From contig JBCCOK010000010.1 of assembly GCA_039025395.1 (NCBI GenBank), forward strand, positions 1-64,000: 64,000 nt of DNA. Direction: 5' to 3'. Of this stretch, positions 44,201-53,492 are shown one piece after another. Each line of letters begins with the position of its first letter. Position 1 is the stretch's first letter. The notes beneath the pieces are model-generated. The model saw only the letters and a list, made by a program, of their open reading frames with translations. It was not told the DNA's origin and did not search any database. Position numbers and translations under genes: made by a program. This DNA comes from Hoeflea_A sp039025395. Its GTDB lineage: Bacteria > Pseudomonadota > Alphaproteobacteria > Rhizobiales > Rhizobiaceae.

Positions 44201-46288
44201 ATGTTCAACAAACTTCCGCAGGCGCCGGTCGCGCAAAAACGGCCGACAAGCGATACAAGGCACGGCATCGAGCGGACCGACGACTATGCATGGTTGCGCG
44301 CCGAAAACTGGCAAGAGGTGTTCAAGGACCCTTCAGTGCTTGATCCCGACATAAGGGCCTATCTCGAAGCCGAAAATGCGTACCAAAAGGAGGCCATGGC
44401 CGATACCGGACAGCTGCAAGAAGAGCTGTTCGCCGAAATGAAAGGGCGCATCAAAGAGGATGATGCCTCGGTCCCCTCCCCCGACGGACCATTCGCCTAT
44501 GGTACGGCATTTGTCACCGGCGGCGAACAACCGCGTTATTTCCGCGTTCCAAGGAAGGGCGGAGACGAGGAATTGCTGCTCGATGGTGACAAGGAAGCCG
44601 GTGAGCGATCCTATTTCCGTTTGGCGGGCGCCAATCACTCGCCGGATCACAAACGCATGATCTGGGGTTATGACGACAAGGGATCGGAGTTTTTCAACCT
44701 GCGGGTTCGCGATCTTGCGAGCGGTCACGATCTGGACGATCTGATCGAGAACTGCAGCGGAGGCGGCGTCTGGTCACCGGATGCGAGCGGGTTCTTCTAC
44801 ACCTTGCTCGATGCCAATCATCGTCCTTCAAAGGTCTATCACCATGCGATCGGAACCCAGCAATCGCGCGACCGTCTGGTGTTCGAAGAACAGGATCCGG
44901 GTTTTTTTGTCAGCGTGTTTGGAAGCAAGCTGGACGATTTCGTGTTCATCAACATCCACGATCACGAAACGTCGGAATACTATCTCGTTGCAGCTGACGA
45001 CCCGACGGCGGCACCGAAGCGCGTTGCGGCGCGCGAAACCGGCATTCAGTACGACATGCATGAGGGCGGCGACGTCTTCTTCATCCTGACCAATGCGGAC
45101 GGGGCAAAAGATTTCAAAATCGTGGAAACGCCAACCGCGGCGCCGGGCCGCGAAAACTGGCGCGAAGTCGTCGCCCACAAACCCGGTCGACTGATCCTCG
45201 CGCATGCCGTCTTTGCCGGCTACCTGGTGTGGCTGGAACGCGAAGACGGCCTGCCGCGCATTGTGGTTCGCGACAGGAAAAGCGGCGAAGAACATGCGAT
45301 CGACTTCGATGAGGATGCCTATTCCCTTGGGCTTCAGGGGTCGCTGGAATACGACACCGAGATCATCCGCTTTACCTATTCGTCCATGACGACGCCTTCG
45401 CAGCAGTTCGACTACAATATGCGAACCCGCGAACGGGTGTTGCTGAAAACGCAGGAAGTTCCGTCAGGCCACGATCCGGCAGACTATGTCACCCGCCGTG
45501 TCATGGCGCCGTCGCACGACGGCACGATGGTGCCGGTCAGCCTGCTTTACCACAAGACAACAAAACTGGACGGATCCGCGCCTTGCCTGCTTTACGGCTA
45601 CGGTTCCTACGGCGCGACCATTCCAGCTTCCTTCAGCACCAGTTGCCTGTCGCTCGTCGACCGGGGATTTGTGTATGCCATTGCGCATATTCGCGGTGGC
45701 AAGGACAAAGGATATGCATGGTATGAAGATGGAAAAAGACTCAATAAAATTAACACGTTTCTCGACTTTATCGCGGCTGGCGAATATTTGGTCAAAGACG
45801 ATTTCACGCGGTACGACCGCATTGTCGCCCAGGGCGGATCCGCGGGCGGTATGCTGATGGGCGCGGTGGTGAATATGGCGCCGGAGCGCTTCGGCGCAAT
45901 CATCGCCGCGGTTCCGTTTGTCGACGTTCTAACGACCATGCTCGACGATACACTGCCCCTGACGCCGGCAGAGTGGCCGGAATGGGGCAATCCGATCCTG
46001 TCGAAAGAGGACTACCAGTACATTGCCTCCTATTCGCCCTACGACAATGTAGGCGAATCTGGGTATCCGCCGATTCTGGTCACGGCCGGATTGACCGATC
46101 CACGTGTAACCTATTGGGAGCCCGCGAAGTGGGTTGCCAAATTCCGCGCGGTCAAATCCGGTGATGCGCCGGTGCTCCTCAAGACCAACATGGACGCCGG
46201 CCATGCCGGTGCTTCCGGACGATTTCAAAGGTTGGAAGAGGTCGCTTTCGAATACGCGTTTGCCCTTAAAGTCGCAGGCAAGGCGTAA
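44201..46288 (+). CDS. ptrB: oligopeptidase B / protease II (S9A)
   Basis: A 695-residue serine peptidase with an N-terminal beta-propeller (about 70-400) and a C-terminal alpha/beta hydrolase domain. The nucleophile Ser547 is in QGGSAGGMLMG, and the substrate-binding ETPLTPAEWPEWGNP-like segment is near 590, as in protease II. The late His lies in DAGHAGASGRF. It cleaves short peptides after basic residues in the cytoplasm. The ATG at 44201 follows AAGGG. Confidence 0.93.
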   Translation: MFNKLPQAPVAQKRPTSDTRHGIERTDDYAWLRAENWQEVFKDPSVLDPDIRAYLEAENAYQKEAMADTGQLQEELFAEMKGRIKEDDASVPSPDGPFAYGTAFVTGGEQPRYFRVPRKGGDEELLLDGDKEAGERSYFRLAGANHSPDHKRMIWGYDDKGSEFFNLRVRDLASGHDLDDLIENCSGGGVWSPDASGFFYTLLDANHRPSKVYHHAIGTQQSRDRLVFEEQDPGFFVSVFGSKLDDFVFINIHDHETSEYYLVAADDPTAAPKRVAARETGIQYDMHEGGDVFFILTNADGAKDFKIVETPTAAPGRENWREVVAHKPGRLILAHAVFAGYLVWLEREDGLPRIVVRDRKSGEEHAIDFDEDAYSLGLQGSLEYDTEIIRFTYSSMTTPSQQFDYNMRTRERVLLKTQEVPSGHDPADYVTRRVMAPSHDGTMVPVSLLYHKTTKLDGSAPCLLYGYGSYGATIPASFSTSCLSLVDRGFVYAIAHIRGGKDKGYAWYEDGKRLNKINTFLDFIAAGEYLVKDDFTRYDRIVAQGGSAGGMLMGAVVNMAPERFGAIIAAVPFVDVLTTMLDDTLPLTPAEWPEWGNPILSKEDYQYIASYSPYDNVGESGYPPILVTAGLTDPRVTYWEPAKWVAKFRAVKSGDAPVLLKTNMDAGHAGASGRFQRLEEVAFEYAFALKVAGKA

Positions 46289-46306
46289 GGCGAGCGATGG
46301 CGGCCG

Positions 46307-46318
46307 GTTTGCGCAAAC
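46307..46318. promoter_or_regulatory. perfect 12-bp palindrome GTTTGCGCAAAC
   Basis: GTTTGCGCAAAC is a perfect dyad located between ptrB and the siderophore-interacting protein gene, 77 bases before the latter's ATG. It could be an operator; it does not match a rhizobial iron-response motif that I can recall. Confidence 0.3.
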
Positions 46319-46394
46319 GCCCGACTGGAACTCGTTTCACCGGCCTCTATAACATGAATTTGATTGTCAGTTTTAATCGGGGTTTTTGACCAAG

Positions 46395-47186
46395 ATGATA
46401 CAGCGAAATGAAGGTCGTCGCAGACGGATTTTGAATGTGGTCCGCAGCGATTTACTAACGCCCACGATGCAGCGGGTCACACTCGGCGGCAACGATCTCA
46501 GTGACTTTCCGCCCGGCAAGGAGAGCGCTCACGTGAAGCTGCTTGTACCCGAGCAAGACCAAAGCAAAGACTCCTTTCTCGAATTGCTCGAGAGCGGCTC
46601 AAAAGAGATAATGCGGCGCACCTACACGGTGCGTCACCACCGCCCCGATGCGCTTGAAATCGACATCGACTTTGTGGTTCACGAGGGCGGTGGGCCGGCG
46701 TGTTCATGGGCGTTGTCCGCAAAACCGGGCGACTTCATCGGCGTTGCCGGCCCCGGGCCGGTCAAGAAACCCGCGGACGGTGCCGATTGGTATCTCTTCG
46801 GCGCCGACATGTCGGCAATTCCGGCAGCAGCTGCCGCGCTCGAGGCACTGCCGGCCAATGCCGTCGGGCATGCGGTTTTCGAAATAACCAATGATGACGA
46901 TATTCAGCCGATGAATGTCCCGGAAGGCATTCAGGTACATTGGCTCGTGCATGAAGATCCGCACCGGTCGAGCACACAACAATTGGAGTTTTTCAAATCG
47001 GTTGAGTGGCGGAAGGGCCTGCCAGGCATTTTTGTGGCTGGCGAATCAGGCGCGGTTGCCGGTCTTCGGCATCATCTGATCAATGAGCGCGGCCTCGACA
47101 AGAGAGCCATGTATATCAGTGCCTACTGGAAAATCGGGCTGATTGAAGATGAACATCAGGTGGTCAAGCGTGACGAAGCGGCATGA
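46395..47186 (+). CDS. siderophore-interacting FAD protein (ViuB/SIP family)
   Basis: A 263-residue cytoplasmic flavoprotein that reduces ferric siderophores to release iron. The FAD-binding motif RRTYTVRHH near residue 76 is the RxYTxR signature. The C-terminal NAD(P)H-domain begins GDFIGVAGPGP and contains LFGADMSAIPAAAAALEAL and the late AYWKIG. The start is ATG 46395; a TTG at 46386 is in frame. No siderophore uptake or synthesis genes adjoin it. A bidirectional terminator separates it from sodB. Confidence 0.88.
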   Translation: MIQRNEGRRRRILNVVRSDLLTPTMQRVTLGGNDLSDFPPGKESAHVKLLVPEQDQSKDSFLELLESGSKEIMRRTYTVRHHRPDALEIDIDFVVHEGGGPACSWALSAKPGDFIGVAGPGPVKKPADGADWYLFGADMSAIPAAAAALEALPANAVGHAVFEITNDDDIQPMNVPEGIQVHWLVHEDPHRSSTQQLEFFKSVEWRKGLPGIFVAGESGAVAGLRHHLINERGLDKRAMYISAYWKIGLIEDEHQVVKRDEAA

Positions 47187-47238
47187 CGTTTACCGGACAG
47201 ACTGCTGAACGAATAAAACGTCCGCATGGGTCCGCAAA

Positions 47239-47264
47239 AAACCCCGGTCGTATCGCCGGGGTTT
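47239..47264. terminator. bidirectional intrinsic terminator
   Basis: AAACCCCGG (47239-47247) pairs perfectly with CCGGGGTTT (47256-47264), 8-base loop, followed by CTTT on the plus strand; on the minus strand the stem is followed by a longer T run. It lies between the convergent siderophore-interacting protein and sodB genes and should serve both. Confidence 0.85.
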
Positions 47265-47286
47265 CTTTAGGCATATCATCGAAGCC

Positions 47287-47883
47287 CTACGCGGGTTCAT
47301 AAAGTTCCAGGACATAATCCCAGTTAATGAGGCTGTCGACAAAGGCTTCCAGATATTTGGGCCGCGCGTTGCGGTAGTCGATGTAATAGGAGTGTTCCCA
47401 TACGTCGACGCCGAGGATCGGGCTGGCGTCATGAACAAGCGGGTTTTCGCCGTTGGGTGTCTTCATGATTTCAAGCTTGCCGCCCTTGACCGCAAGCCAG
47501 GCCCAACCGGAGCCGAATTGGGTCATGCCGGCATTGATGAAATCGGCGCGGAACTTGTCGTAGCCGCCGAGATCGGAGTCGATGGCCGAGGCAAGCGCGC
47601 CCGGAAGGCTGGTTCCGCCACCGCCCTTTTTCATCCACTTCCAGAAATGGACGTGATTGTAGTGCTGCGCTGCATTGTTGAAGAGGCCTGGATTGGAGCC
47701 GAACGACTGCTTGACGACGTCTTCAAGCGTATGGCCTTCCATGCCGGCCTCTGCCGCCAGCTTGTTGCCGTTGTCGACATAGGCCTTGTGGTGCTTGTCG
47801 TGATGATATTCCAACGTCTCGCGGGACATATAGGGATCCAGCGCGTCATAGTCGTAGGGAAGATCTGGAAGTTCGAAAGCCAT
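47287..47883 (-). CDS. sodB: superoxide dismutase, Fe/Mn type
   Basis: A 198-residue cytoplasmic superoxide dismutase. Metal ligands are His27 (EYHHDKHH), a second His in QHYNHVHFWKWM near residue 75, and Asp and His in GVDVWEHSYYIDYRN near 155-159. The GGGG-type turn KKGGGGTSL suggests the iron form, but metal choice cannot be fixed by sequence alone. The start is ATG 47883 with AGGAG; the longer frame to 47958 is rejected. No signal peptide. Confidence 0.92.
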   Translation of the reverse strand: MAFELPDLPYDYDALDPYMSRETLEYHHDKHHKAYVDNGNKLAAEAGMEGHTLEDVVKQSFGSNPGLFNNAAQHYNHVHFWKWMKKGGGGTSLPGALASAIDSDLGGYDKFRADFINAGMTQFGSGWAWLAVKGGKLEIMKTPNGENPLVHDASPILGVDVWEHSYYIDYRNARPKYLEAFVDSLINWDYVLELYEPA

Positions 47884-48018
47884 GTCACTCTCCTCTTCAG
47901 GCATTCGGCCAATTTTCTCGTTGGCGTGGAACATAGGTGCGAGGCTCGCTGGCGGCAAGCCATCGACCGCGGATTATTTCGCCGTTTATCGGCCGTTAGA
48001 CGAACAGCGTGCCTGTCT

Positions 48019-48897
48019 TCAGATTTTCACTCCGGCGTGTGCCCAGCTCCAGTAGAGATCGCGGGCGCGCCGGGCAACCGGACCGGCTTGCAGTTCCCGG
48101 TCCTCGATCCGGGTGATCGGTACGACCTTTGAATGGTTGCCGGTCGAAAAGATTTCATCCGCATCCAAGAAATCGGCGACATGAAGACGCTTTTCGACAA
48201 TTTCGAGACCATCCTGTTGCAAAAGCGCAATGATGCGGGCACGCGTAATTCCAGCCAGAAACGTTCCGTTTGGAACCGGCGTGAACACGACCCCGTCCTT
48301 GACCAGGAACACATTCGAGGTGCCCGTCTCGGCAACATTGCCAAGCATATCGAGAACGAGTGCATTGTCGAAACCGCGTGATTTAGCCTCGAGTATCGCC
48401 CGCCCGTTGTTCGGATAGAGACAGCCGCTTTTCGCATCCGTCGGCATGGTTTCAAAGGACGGTCGCCGGAAGGGCGAAACGGTTACCGAAAATCCCTCTG
48501 AGGGTATCATCGGCACCTCATAAAGGCATAAGCAGAACCGTGTCGACTCGCGGTCCGCCGGAACCGACATGTAACCGCCTTGTTCGGCCCAGTACATCGG
48601 CCTTATGTAAACCGCCGTCTTTCCGTCGAACTTCTTCAGCCCGTCATGCGACAATGCCTCGATCTCTTCTGCCGCCATTGTCGCATTTAGCCCAAGCGCT
48701 TCCGCCGAGGCGTTCACACGGGCGCAATGCAGATCAAGATCCGGCGCGACATTTTCGAACCACCGTGCTCCATCAAAGACGGACGTGCCAAGCCACATCG
48801 CATGCGAGCGCGGGCCCAGAAGCGGCACGTTGCCTTCGTGCCAGTCGCCGTCGACGAATGTCCAAGTGGTCGAGGTGACCTCCGTTCGTACTGTCAT
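48019..48897 (-). CDS. ilvE: branched-chain amino acid aminotransferase
   Basis: A 292-residue PLP enzyme of the class IV aminotransferase fold, which interconverts branched-chain amino acids and their keto acids. The PLP lysine is in TDAKSGCLYPNN; the cofactor segments ETGTSNVFLVKDG and GNHSKVVPI follow. Length and these motifs fit IlvE; D-amino-acid aminotransferase and 4-amino-4-deoxychorismate lyase share the fold and are less likely. ATG 48897 has GAGG upstream. Confidence 0.85.
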   Translation of the reverse strand: MTVRTEVTSTTWTFVDGDWHEGNVPLLGPRSHAMWLGTSVFDGARWFENVAPDLDLHCARVNASAEALGLNATMAAEEIEALSHDGLKKFDGKTAVYIRPMYWAEQGGYMSVPADRESTRFCLCLYEVPMIPSEGFSVTVSPFRRPSFETMPTDAKSGCLYPNNGRAILEAKSRGFDNALVLDMLGNVAETGTSNVFLVKDGVVFTPVPNGTFLAGITRARIIALLQQDGLEIVEKRLHVADFLDADEIFSTGNHSKVVPITRIEDRELQAGPVARRARDLYWSWAHAGVKI

Positions 48898-49064
48898 GAT
48901 CCGTTCCTCAATTTCGCCGGGCCTGTGCCGGGCCTCCCGTTACCACTCAAGTTCATCGCGTGTACAAGGTCAATATCCAAGGATTGGCAGAAGCGCCGCG
49001 CCGACAACCTTGACGAAGCCGAACAGCCGGAACATTCTCCTGCGCAAAAGAAAGGACCGCTGCA

Positions 49065-49727
49065 ATGCCACCCGCAAATCCTTACGCGGCTTATGTGTTT
49101 GATGCCTACGGAACGCTGTTTGACGTGCATGCGGCGGTCCGCCGCCACGCCGCGGATATCGGTCCGAAGGGTCCCCTATTGTCCGAAATCTGGCGCAGCA
49201 AACAGCTTGAATACTCTTGGGTGCGCGCGCTGATGGGCGCTTACACGGATTTCTGGCAACTGACGGAGCAGGCGCTGGACCATGCGCTGGCGCGCGTGCC
49301 TGAAGTGGATCCCAGGCACCGCGAAGCGTTGCTGGAAGCCTATTGGAAGCTGGATTGCTACGAGGAAGTCCCGACTGTCCTCAAGTCTCTGAAGGATAGC
49401 GGTGCAAGACTGGCGATTTTGTCCAACGGTTCACCCGAAATGCTTGCATCAGCCGTCAAGAATGCAGCGCTCGACACGATCCTTGACGACGTCTTTTCCG
49501 TCGACGCACTCGAGACCTTCAAGACGGCGCCCACCGTTTATGAAATGGTGACGACAATCTACCGGCTTTATCCGGACGCGGTTTCGTTCCAGTCGTCGAA
49601 CCGCTGGGACATAGCGGGTGCAAAGAAGTTTGGGTTCAGAACGGTGTGGATCAACCGGACATCCAACCCGGACGAATATCTGGATTTTTCGCCGGACGCC
49701 GTCCTTCCGAACCTGCAGAAGCTTTGA
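49065..49727 (+). CDS. haloacid dehalogenase, type II
   Basis: A 220-residue HAD-fold hydrolase of the L-2-haloacid dehalogenase type. The nucleophile Asp13 is in YVFDAYGTLFD. Motif II is in LSNGSPEML, and the substrate-site SSNRWDIAGAKKFG near 172 with the catalytic Asp marks this subfamily. It hydrolyses 2-halo acids to hydroxy acids; in marine and soil bacteria it may detoxify such compounds, but other HAD substrates are possible. ATG 49065 has AGGA upstream. Confidence 0.88.
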   Translation: MPPANPYAAYVFDAYGTLFDVHAAVRRHAADIGPKGPLLSEIWRSKQLEYSWVRALMGAYTDFWQLTEQALDHALARVPEVDPRHREALLEAYWKLDCYEEVPTVLKSLKDSGARLAILSNGSPEMLASAVKNAALDTILDDVFSVDALETFKTAPTVYEMVTTIYRLYPDAVSFQSSNRWDIAGAKKFGFRTVWINRTSNPDEYLDFSPDAVLPNLQKL

Positions 49728-49756
49728 GGGTCGGGCAAAGACACTTCAGTGGATCT

Positions 49757-51358
49757 TCAGAAACCTTTCTTGAGGCTTCCCAGAATACCGCGCACGAGCG
49801 CCTTGCCGAGTGTGGTCGCCACCGACCTTGCCGCCGATTTCATGGCAGCTTCGGCAACCGTCTGCCGGTTTGATCGCCGGCGAGGTTGGCTTCTCCGGCG
49901 GCGGCGCGATGAACGCTTTCTGCCGCGTTCGTCATAATCGTCGTCGTCATCGTCATCGTCACCAAATCCGGGCAGCGTCCAGCGGCGGCTTTCCTGTAGC
50001 TCTTCTTCGTCCTCTTCTTCGTGGCGCCGTCTTTCCTCTTCGGCACGCGCTGCGTCATCAGCGCGTTTGGCCAGAATTTCAAAGGCGGACTTGCGGTCGA
50101 CGTCCTTGTCGTACTCACCTCCAAGCGGACTGACGGATATAACTTTGGCACGCTCTGCCTCCGTCAAAGGCCCAAGCCGTGCGGCTGGCGGCCGAATGAG
50201 CGTGCGCTGAACGACCGAGGGTACCCCCTTGCTTTCAAGCGTCGAAACAAGTGCTTCTCCGACACCGAGATTTGTGATCGCCTCGAAGCAGTCGAATTCC
50301 GGATTGGGACGGAAGGTATCTGCAGCGGTCTTGACCGCCTTCTGTTCGCGCGGCGTGTAAGCGCGCAATGCGTGCTGGATACGATTGCCGAGCTGCGACA
50401 GCACTGTTTCCGGCACATCCAGAGGGTTCTGAGTGACGAAATAGACGCCAACGCCTTTGGATCGTATCAGGCGCACCACCTGCTCGACCCGATCAACCAG
50501 CACCTTTGGCGCCTCATCGAACAACAGGTGCGCCTCGTCGAAAAAGAAGACAAGCCGGGGCCTGTCGGGGTCGCCCACTTCCGGAAGTTCCTCGAACAAT
50601 TCCGACAGCAACCAGAGAAGAAAAGTCGCATAAAGTCTCGGATTCATCATCAGCCGGTCAGCGGCGAGAACGCTGATGGCGCCGCGCCCGTCTGGAGTCG
50701 TGCGCATCATGTCGCTTATCTTGAGCGCGGGTTCGCCGAAGAATTTTTCGGCTCCCTGTTGTTCGAGCACCAGCAGATCGCGCTGTATGGCGCCGATCGA
50801 CTGTTTCGACACATTGCCGTAGATGCCGGTCAGTTCCTTGCTGTGCTCGGCCATGTAGTTCAGCATCGACCGCAGGTCTTTCAAGTCGAGCAGGGCAAGG
50901 CCGTTTTCGTCGGCGATCTTGAAGGCAATATTGAGCACGCCCTCCTGCGCGTCCGTCATGTCCATCAGCCGCGCCAGGAGCAGCGGTCCCATCTCGGTCA
51001 TGGTTGTACGGATGCGGTGACCCTTTTCGCCGAAAATGTCCCAGAATATGACGGGGAACTCCTGAAACTCGTAAGGGTCCAGACCGATCATCGAAGCGCG
51101 CTTTTCGAGAAAATCCTTATACTCGCCGATCGCTGCAATCCCTGAAAGATCGCCCTTCACATCGGCGCAAAAGACTGGCACGCCAGCATTTGAGAAACCC
51201 TCGGCAAGGATCTGCAGTGTAACGGTTTTGCCGGTTCCGGTTGCACCGGTGATCAGGCCATGGCGGTTGGCGTAACCCAGATCCAGATATTCGCCCTTGT
51301 TGACGGCATCATCCGGCTTGCGGCTTGTTCCGAGATACAGTTTTCCGTCCTGAAGCAT
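49757..51358 (-). CDS. HerA-like ATPase (DUF853/YjgR family)
   Basis: A 533-residue cytoplasmic ATPase of the HerA/FtsK superfamily, YjgR type. Walker A is GATGTGKTVT near residues 38-47 and Walker B is LVFFFDEAHLLFD near 267-279. The C terminus is unusual: an acidic run (468-477, seven Asp in a row) is directly followed by a basic Arg-rich stretch (478-500) and an amphipathic helix ending LGSLKKGF. The family role is unsettled; it is predicted to act on DNA or as a chaperone-like ATPase. ATG at 51358 with GGGGG upstream. Confidence 0.85.
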   Translation of the reverse strand: MLQDGKLYLGTSRKPDDAVNKGEYLDLGYANRHGLITGATGTGKTVTLQILAEGFSNAGVPVFCADVKGDLSGIAAIGEYKDFLEKRASMIGLDPYEFQEFPVIFWDIFGEKGHRIRTTMTEMGPLLLARLMDMTDAQEGVLNIAFKIADENGLALLDLKDLRSMLNYMAEHSKELTGIYGNVSKQSIGAIQRDLLVLEQQGAEKFFGEPALKISDMMRTTPDGRGAISVLAADRLMMNPRLYATFLLWLLSELFEELPEVGDPDRPRLVFFFDEAHLLFDEAPKVLVDRVEQVVRLIRSKGVGVYFVTQNPLDVPETVLSQLGNRIQHALRAYTPREQKAVKTAADTFRPNPEFDCFEAITNLGVGEALVSTLESKGVPSVVQRTLIRPPAARLGPLTEAERAKVISVSPLGGEYDKDVDRKSAFEILAKRADDAARAEEERRRHEEEDEEELQESRRWTLPGFGDDDDDDDDYDERGRKRSSRRRRRSQPRRRSNRQTVAEAAMKSAARSVATTLGKALVRGILGSLKKGF

Positions 51359-51528
51359 AATGTTCCGATCCCCCTTTTGGCCGGTCTGTTATAGGAGCGC
51401 TTGCGTCGCTGGACAATCGCCGCCAAGCCTGCATCCTCGATTATGTCGGCGGCGGAATTTTGATCACGGTTGACGGCGCGCTATGATCGGCGCTCGAGGG
51501 CAGGCGTTGAGATGCAAAGGAGTTTCCA

Positions 51529-51891
51529 ATGGAAAAAGTTCTTGGTATCGGCGGATTCTTCTTCAGGTCACAGGACCCGAAAGCGCTGGCCGAATGGTAT
51601 GCCGATCATCTCGGAGTGGCAGAAACGCCGACGAGCTATGAAATGGAATGCTGGCAGCAGCAGGCTGGCGACACCGTTTTCGGCCCATTCGAGAAGACAA
51701 CGGAATATTTTGGGCGCGCTGAACAGCAGTGGATGATCAATTTCCGGGTCGCAGACCTTGATGCCATGGTCAATCAGCTGCGATCTGCCGGAGTTGAGGT
51801 TAAGATCGACGAGGAAGCCTACCCCAACGGGCGCTTTGCAAGGCTCCATGACCCCGAGGGCAACCCGATCGAATTGTGGGAACCGGCCTGA
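51529..51891 (+). CDS. VOC family protein (glyoxalase/dioxygenase fold)
   Basis: A 120-residue single-domain vicinal-oxygen-chelate protein: the opening GIGGFFFRSQDPKALAEWYADHLG and ending DPEGNPIELWEPA are typical of glyoxalase I-like proteins. Metal-binding residues of glyoxalase are not all kept, since the first-strand His is absent, so its activity is unknown. ATG 51529 has AAAGGAG upstream. Confidence 0.85.
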   Translation: MEKVLGIGGFFFRSQDPKALAEWYADHLGVAETPTSYEMECWQQQAGDTVFGPFEKTTEYFGRAEQQWMINFRVADLDAMVNQLRSAGVEVKIDEEAYPNGRFARLHDPEGNPIELWEPA

Positions 51892-52081
51892 CGCCGAGAG
51901 TACCGCTTCGAAAGGCCGGATCAAGGCAGTAAAAAACAACGGTACTGCAGGATGCGGTCAACCGCCTACCTTTCTCATCCTTGTGCATGGTCTGTTTACT
52001 CTCGGCGATTAGGCTGGCGGCTGAATAGATAGAAAAACTGTCCGCGTGACATGCGGAGAGGCCGTGCGAAATGGCAGCGAA

Positions 52082-53449
52082 ATGACGACCCGCAGGCGCT
52101 TTATGGTAACAGCCGGAACCGCTCTTTTGGGGCTTGGCTCTGCCGCCCGTGCACAGAACACACCGCCAAGCCTGGCGGATCTGCGCGGCTCGCTCGATGC
52201 CGTCGAACTTGGCATGCGGCCCGGCGGTATCGACGATCAAAGCCGCGAACTCAATGCCATATTGGAGCGTGCATCGGAGCAGCGCAGCCCGGTGTTTCTG
52301 CCGCCAGGCACATATATGGTCTCGAACCTGAACTTGCCGCGATACGTGCATTTGACAGGTATCGCCGGCGCTACCCGACTGGTTTATGGCGGCGATGGTC
52401 ATTTCGTGCTGGCGGAGAATGCCGAACATATCCGTCTTTCAGAGCTCACATTTGACGGCGCCAATCGATGGCTTGCCGACTATGTGCAGGCGACGTTGCA
52501 GGTCACGGGCGTCGTCAAGATCGACATTGAAGGTTGTCGCTTTCTGGGCAGCCGCAGGCACGCAATCTCGCTTGATGGCAGTGGCGGCTCGATTACGCGC
52601 AGCCGCATTTCGGGCGCCGCCGATGCTGCCATCTATTGCGTCGAAGGCCTTGGCATGCGCATTGCCGACAACGAGATTGCCGACTGCGCCAATGGCGGCA
52701 TTCTGGTCCATCGCTGGCGCGCAGCCGCCGATGGCTCGATCATCTCCGGAAATCGTGTTGCGCGCATCGGCGCACGATCGGGCGGAACCGGCCAAAACGG
52801 CAACGGCATCAATGCTTATAGAGCCGACAAGGTGCTGATCGCCGATAACGTCCTGGAAGGTTGCGCCTTCTCTGCGATCCGTTGCAACAGCAGTTCGGAC
52901 GTTCAGTTGGTCGGTAACCGGTGCAGTGACAGCGGCGAAACGGCAATATACTGCGAATTCGCCTTTCAAGGCGCTGTTGTCGCCAACAATCTTGTCGATG
53001 GCGCAGCCAACGGCGTGTCGATCTCCAACTTCAACGAGGGCGGGCGCCTCGCCGCAGTCACTGGGAATGTCATCCGGAACCTGAAAACGGAGGGCCCCTA
53101 CCCCCAGGAAGGCTTCGGCTTTGGCTGGGGTATCGGTGTCGAAGCCGATACGGCGGTGACCGGAAACGTCATCGATAGCGCGCCGCGCGCGGGCATGCTG
53201 CTTGGATGGGGCCCATACCTGCGCAGCGTGGCAGCCACCGGAAATGTTGTCCGCAACAGCGCGGTAGGCGTCGCCGTCAGCGTGGCTGAAGGTGCACAGT
53301 CCGCGCAGATCAGCAACAATATCTTCCAAAACACATTGCGCGGCGCAGTCATTGGCTATCGCTGGGCCGATCCGGCAACCGAAGATCTTGCAAAGGCCGG
53401 CGCGGATGGCTTCAGTCACCTTGATATATTTGGAAATACAGTACTTTAA
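52082..53449 (+). CDS. Tat-exported TIGR03808 repeat protein
   Basis: A 455-residue secreted protein. The start chosen is ATG 52082, giving a twin-arginine signal (MTTRRRFMVTAGTALLG...) cut near ARA-QN; in-frame GTG and ATG codons upstream are possible. The mature protein is a run of parallel beta-helix coils with repeated NRV, GNVI and NNI segments, like pectate-lyase folds, and matches the family TIGR03808 of rhizobia. Tat use suggests a cofactor or early folding. No lyase active site is recognised. It faces the asparaginase gene tail to tail. Confidence 0.8.
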   Translation: MTTRRRFMVTAGTALLGLGSAARAQNTPPSLADLRGSLDAVELGMRPGGIDDQSRELNAILERASEQRSPVFLPPGTYMVSNLNLPRYVHLTGIAGATRLVYGGDGHFVLAENAEHIRLSELTFDGANRWLADYVQATLQVTGVVKIDIEGCRFLGSRRHAISLDGSGGSITRSRISGAADAAIYCVEGLGMRIADNEIADCANGGILVHRWRAAADGSIISGNRVARIGARSGGTGQNGNGINAYRADKVLIADNVLEGCAFSAIRCNSSSDVQLVGNRCSDSGETAIYCEFAFQGAVVANNLVDGAANGVSISNFNEGGRLAAVTGNVIRNLKTEGPYPQEGFGFGWGIGVEADTAVTGNVIDSAPRAGMLLGWGPYLRSVAATGNVVRNSAVGVAVSVAEGAQSAQISNNIFQNTLRGAVIGYRWADPATEDLAKAGADGFSHLDIFGNTVL

Positions 53450-53492
53450 CGCTGATTTCGAATGAACTGAATCAACCTGCTCAAAGTCCGTT

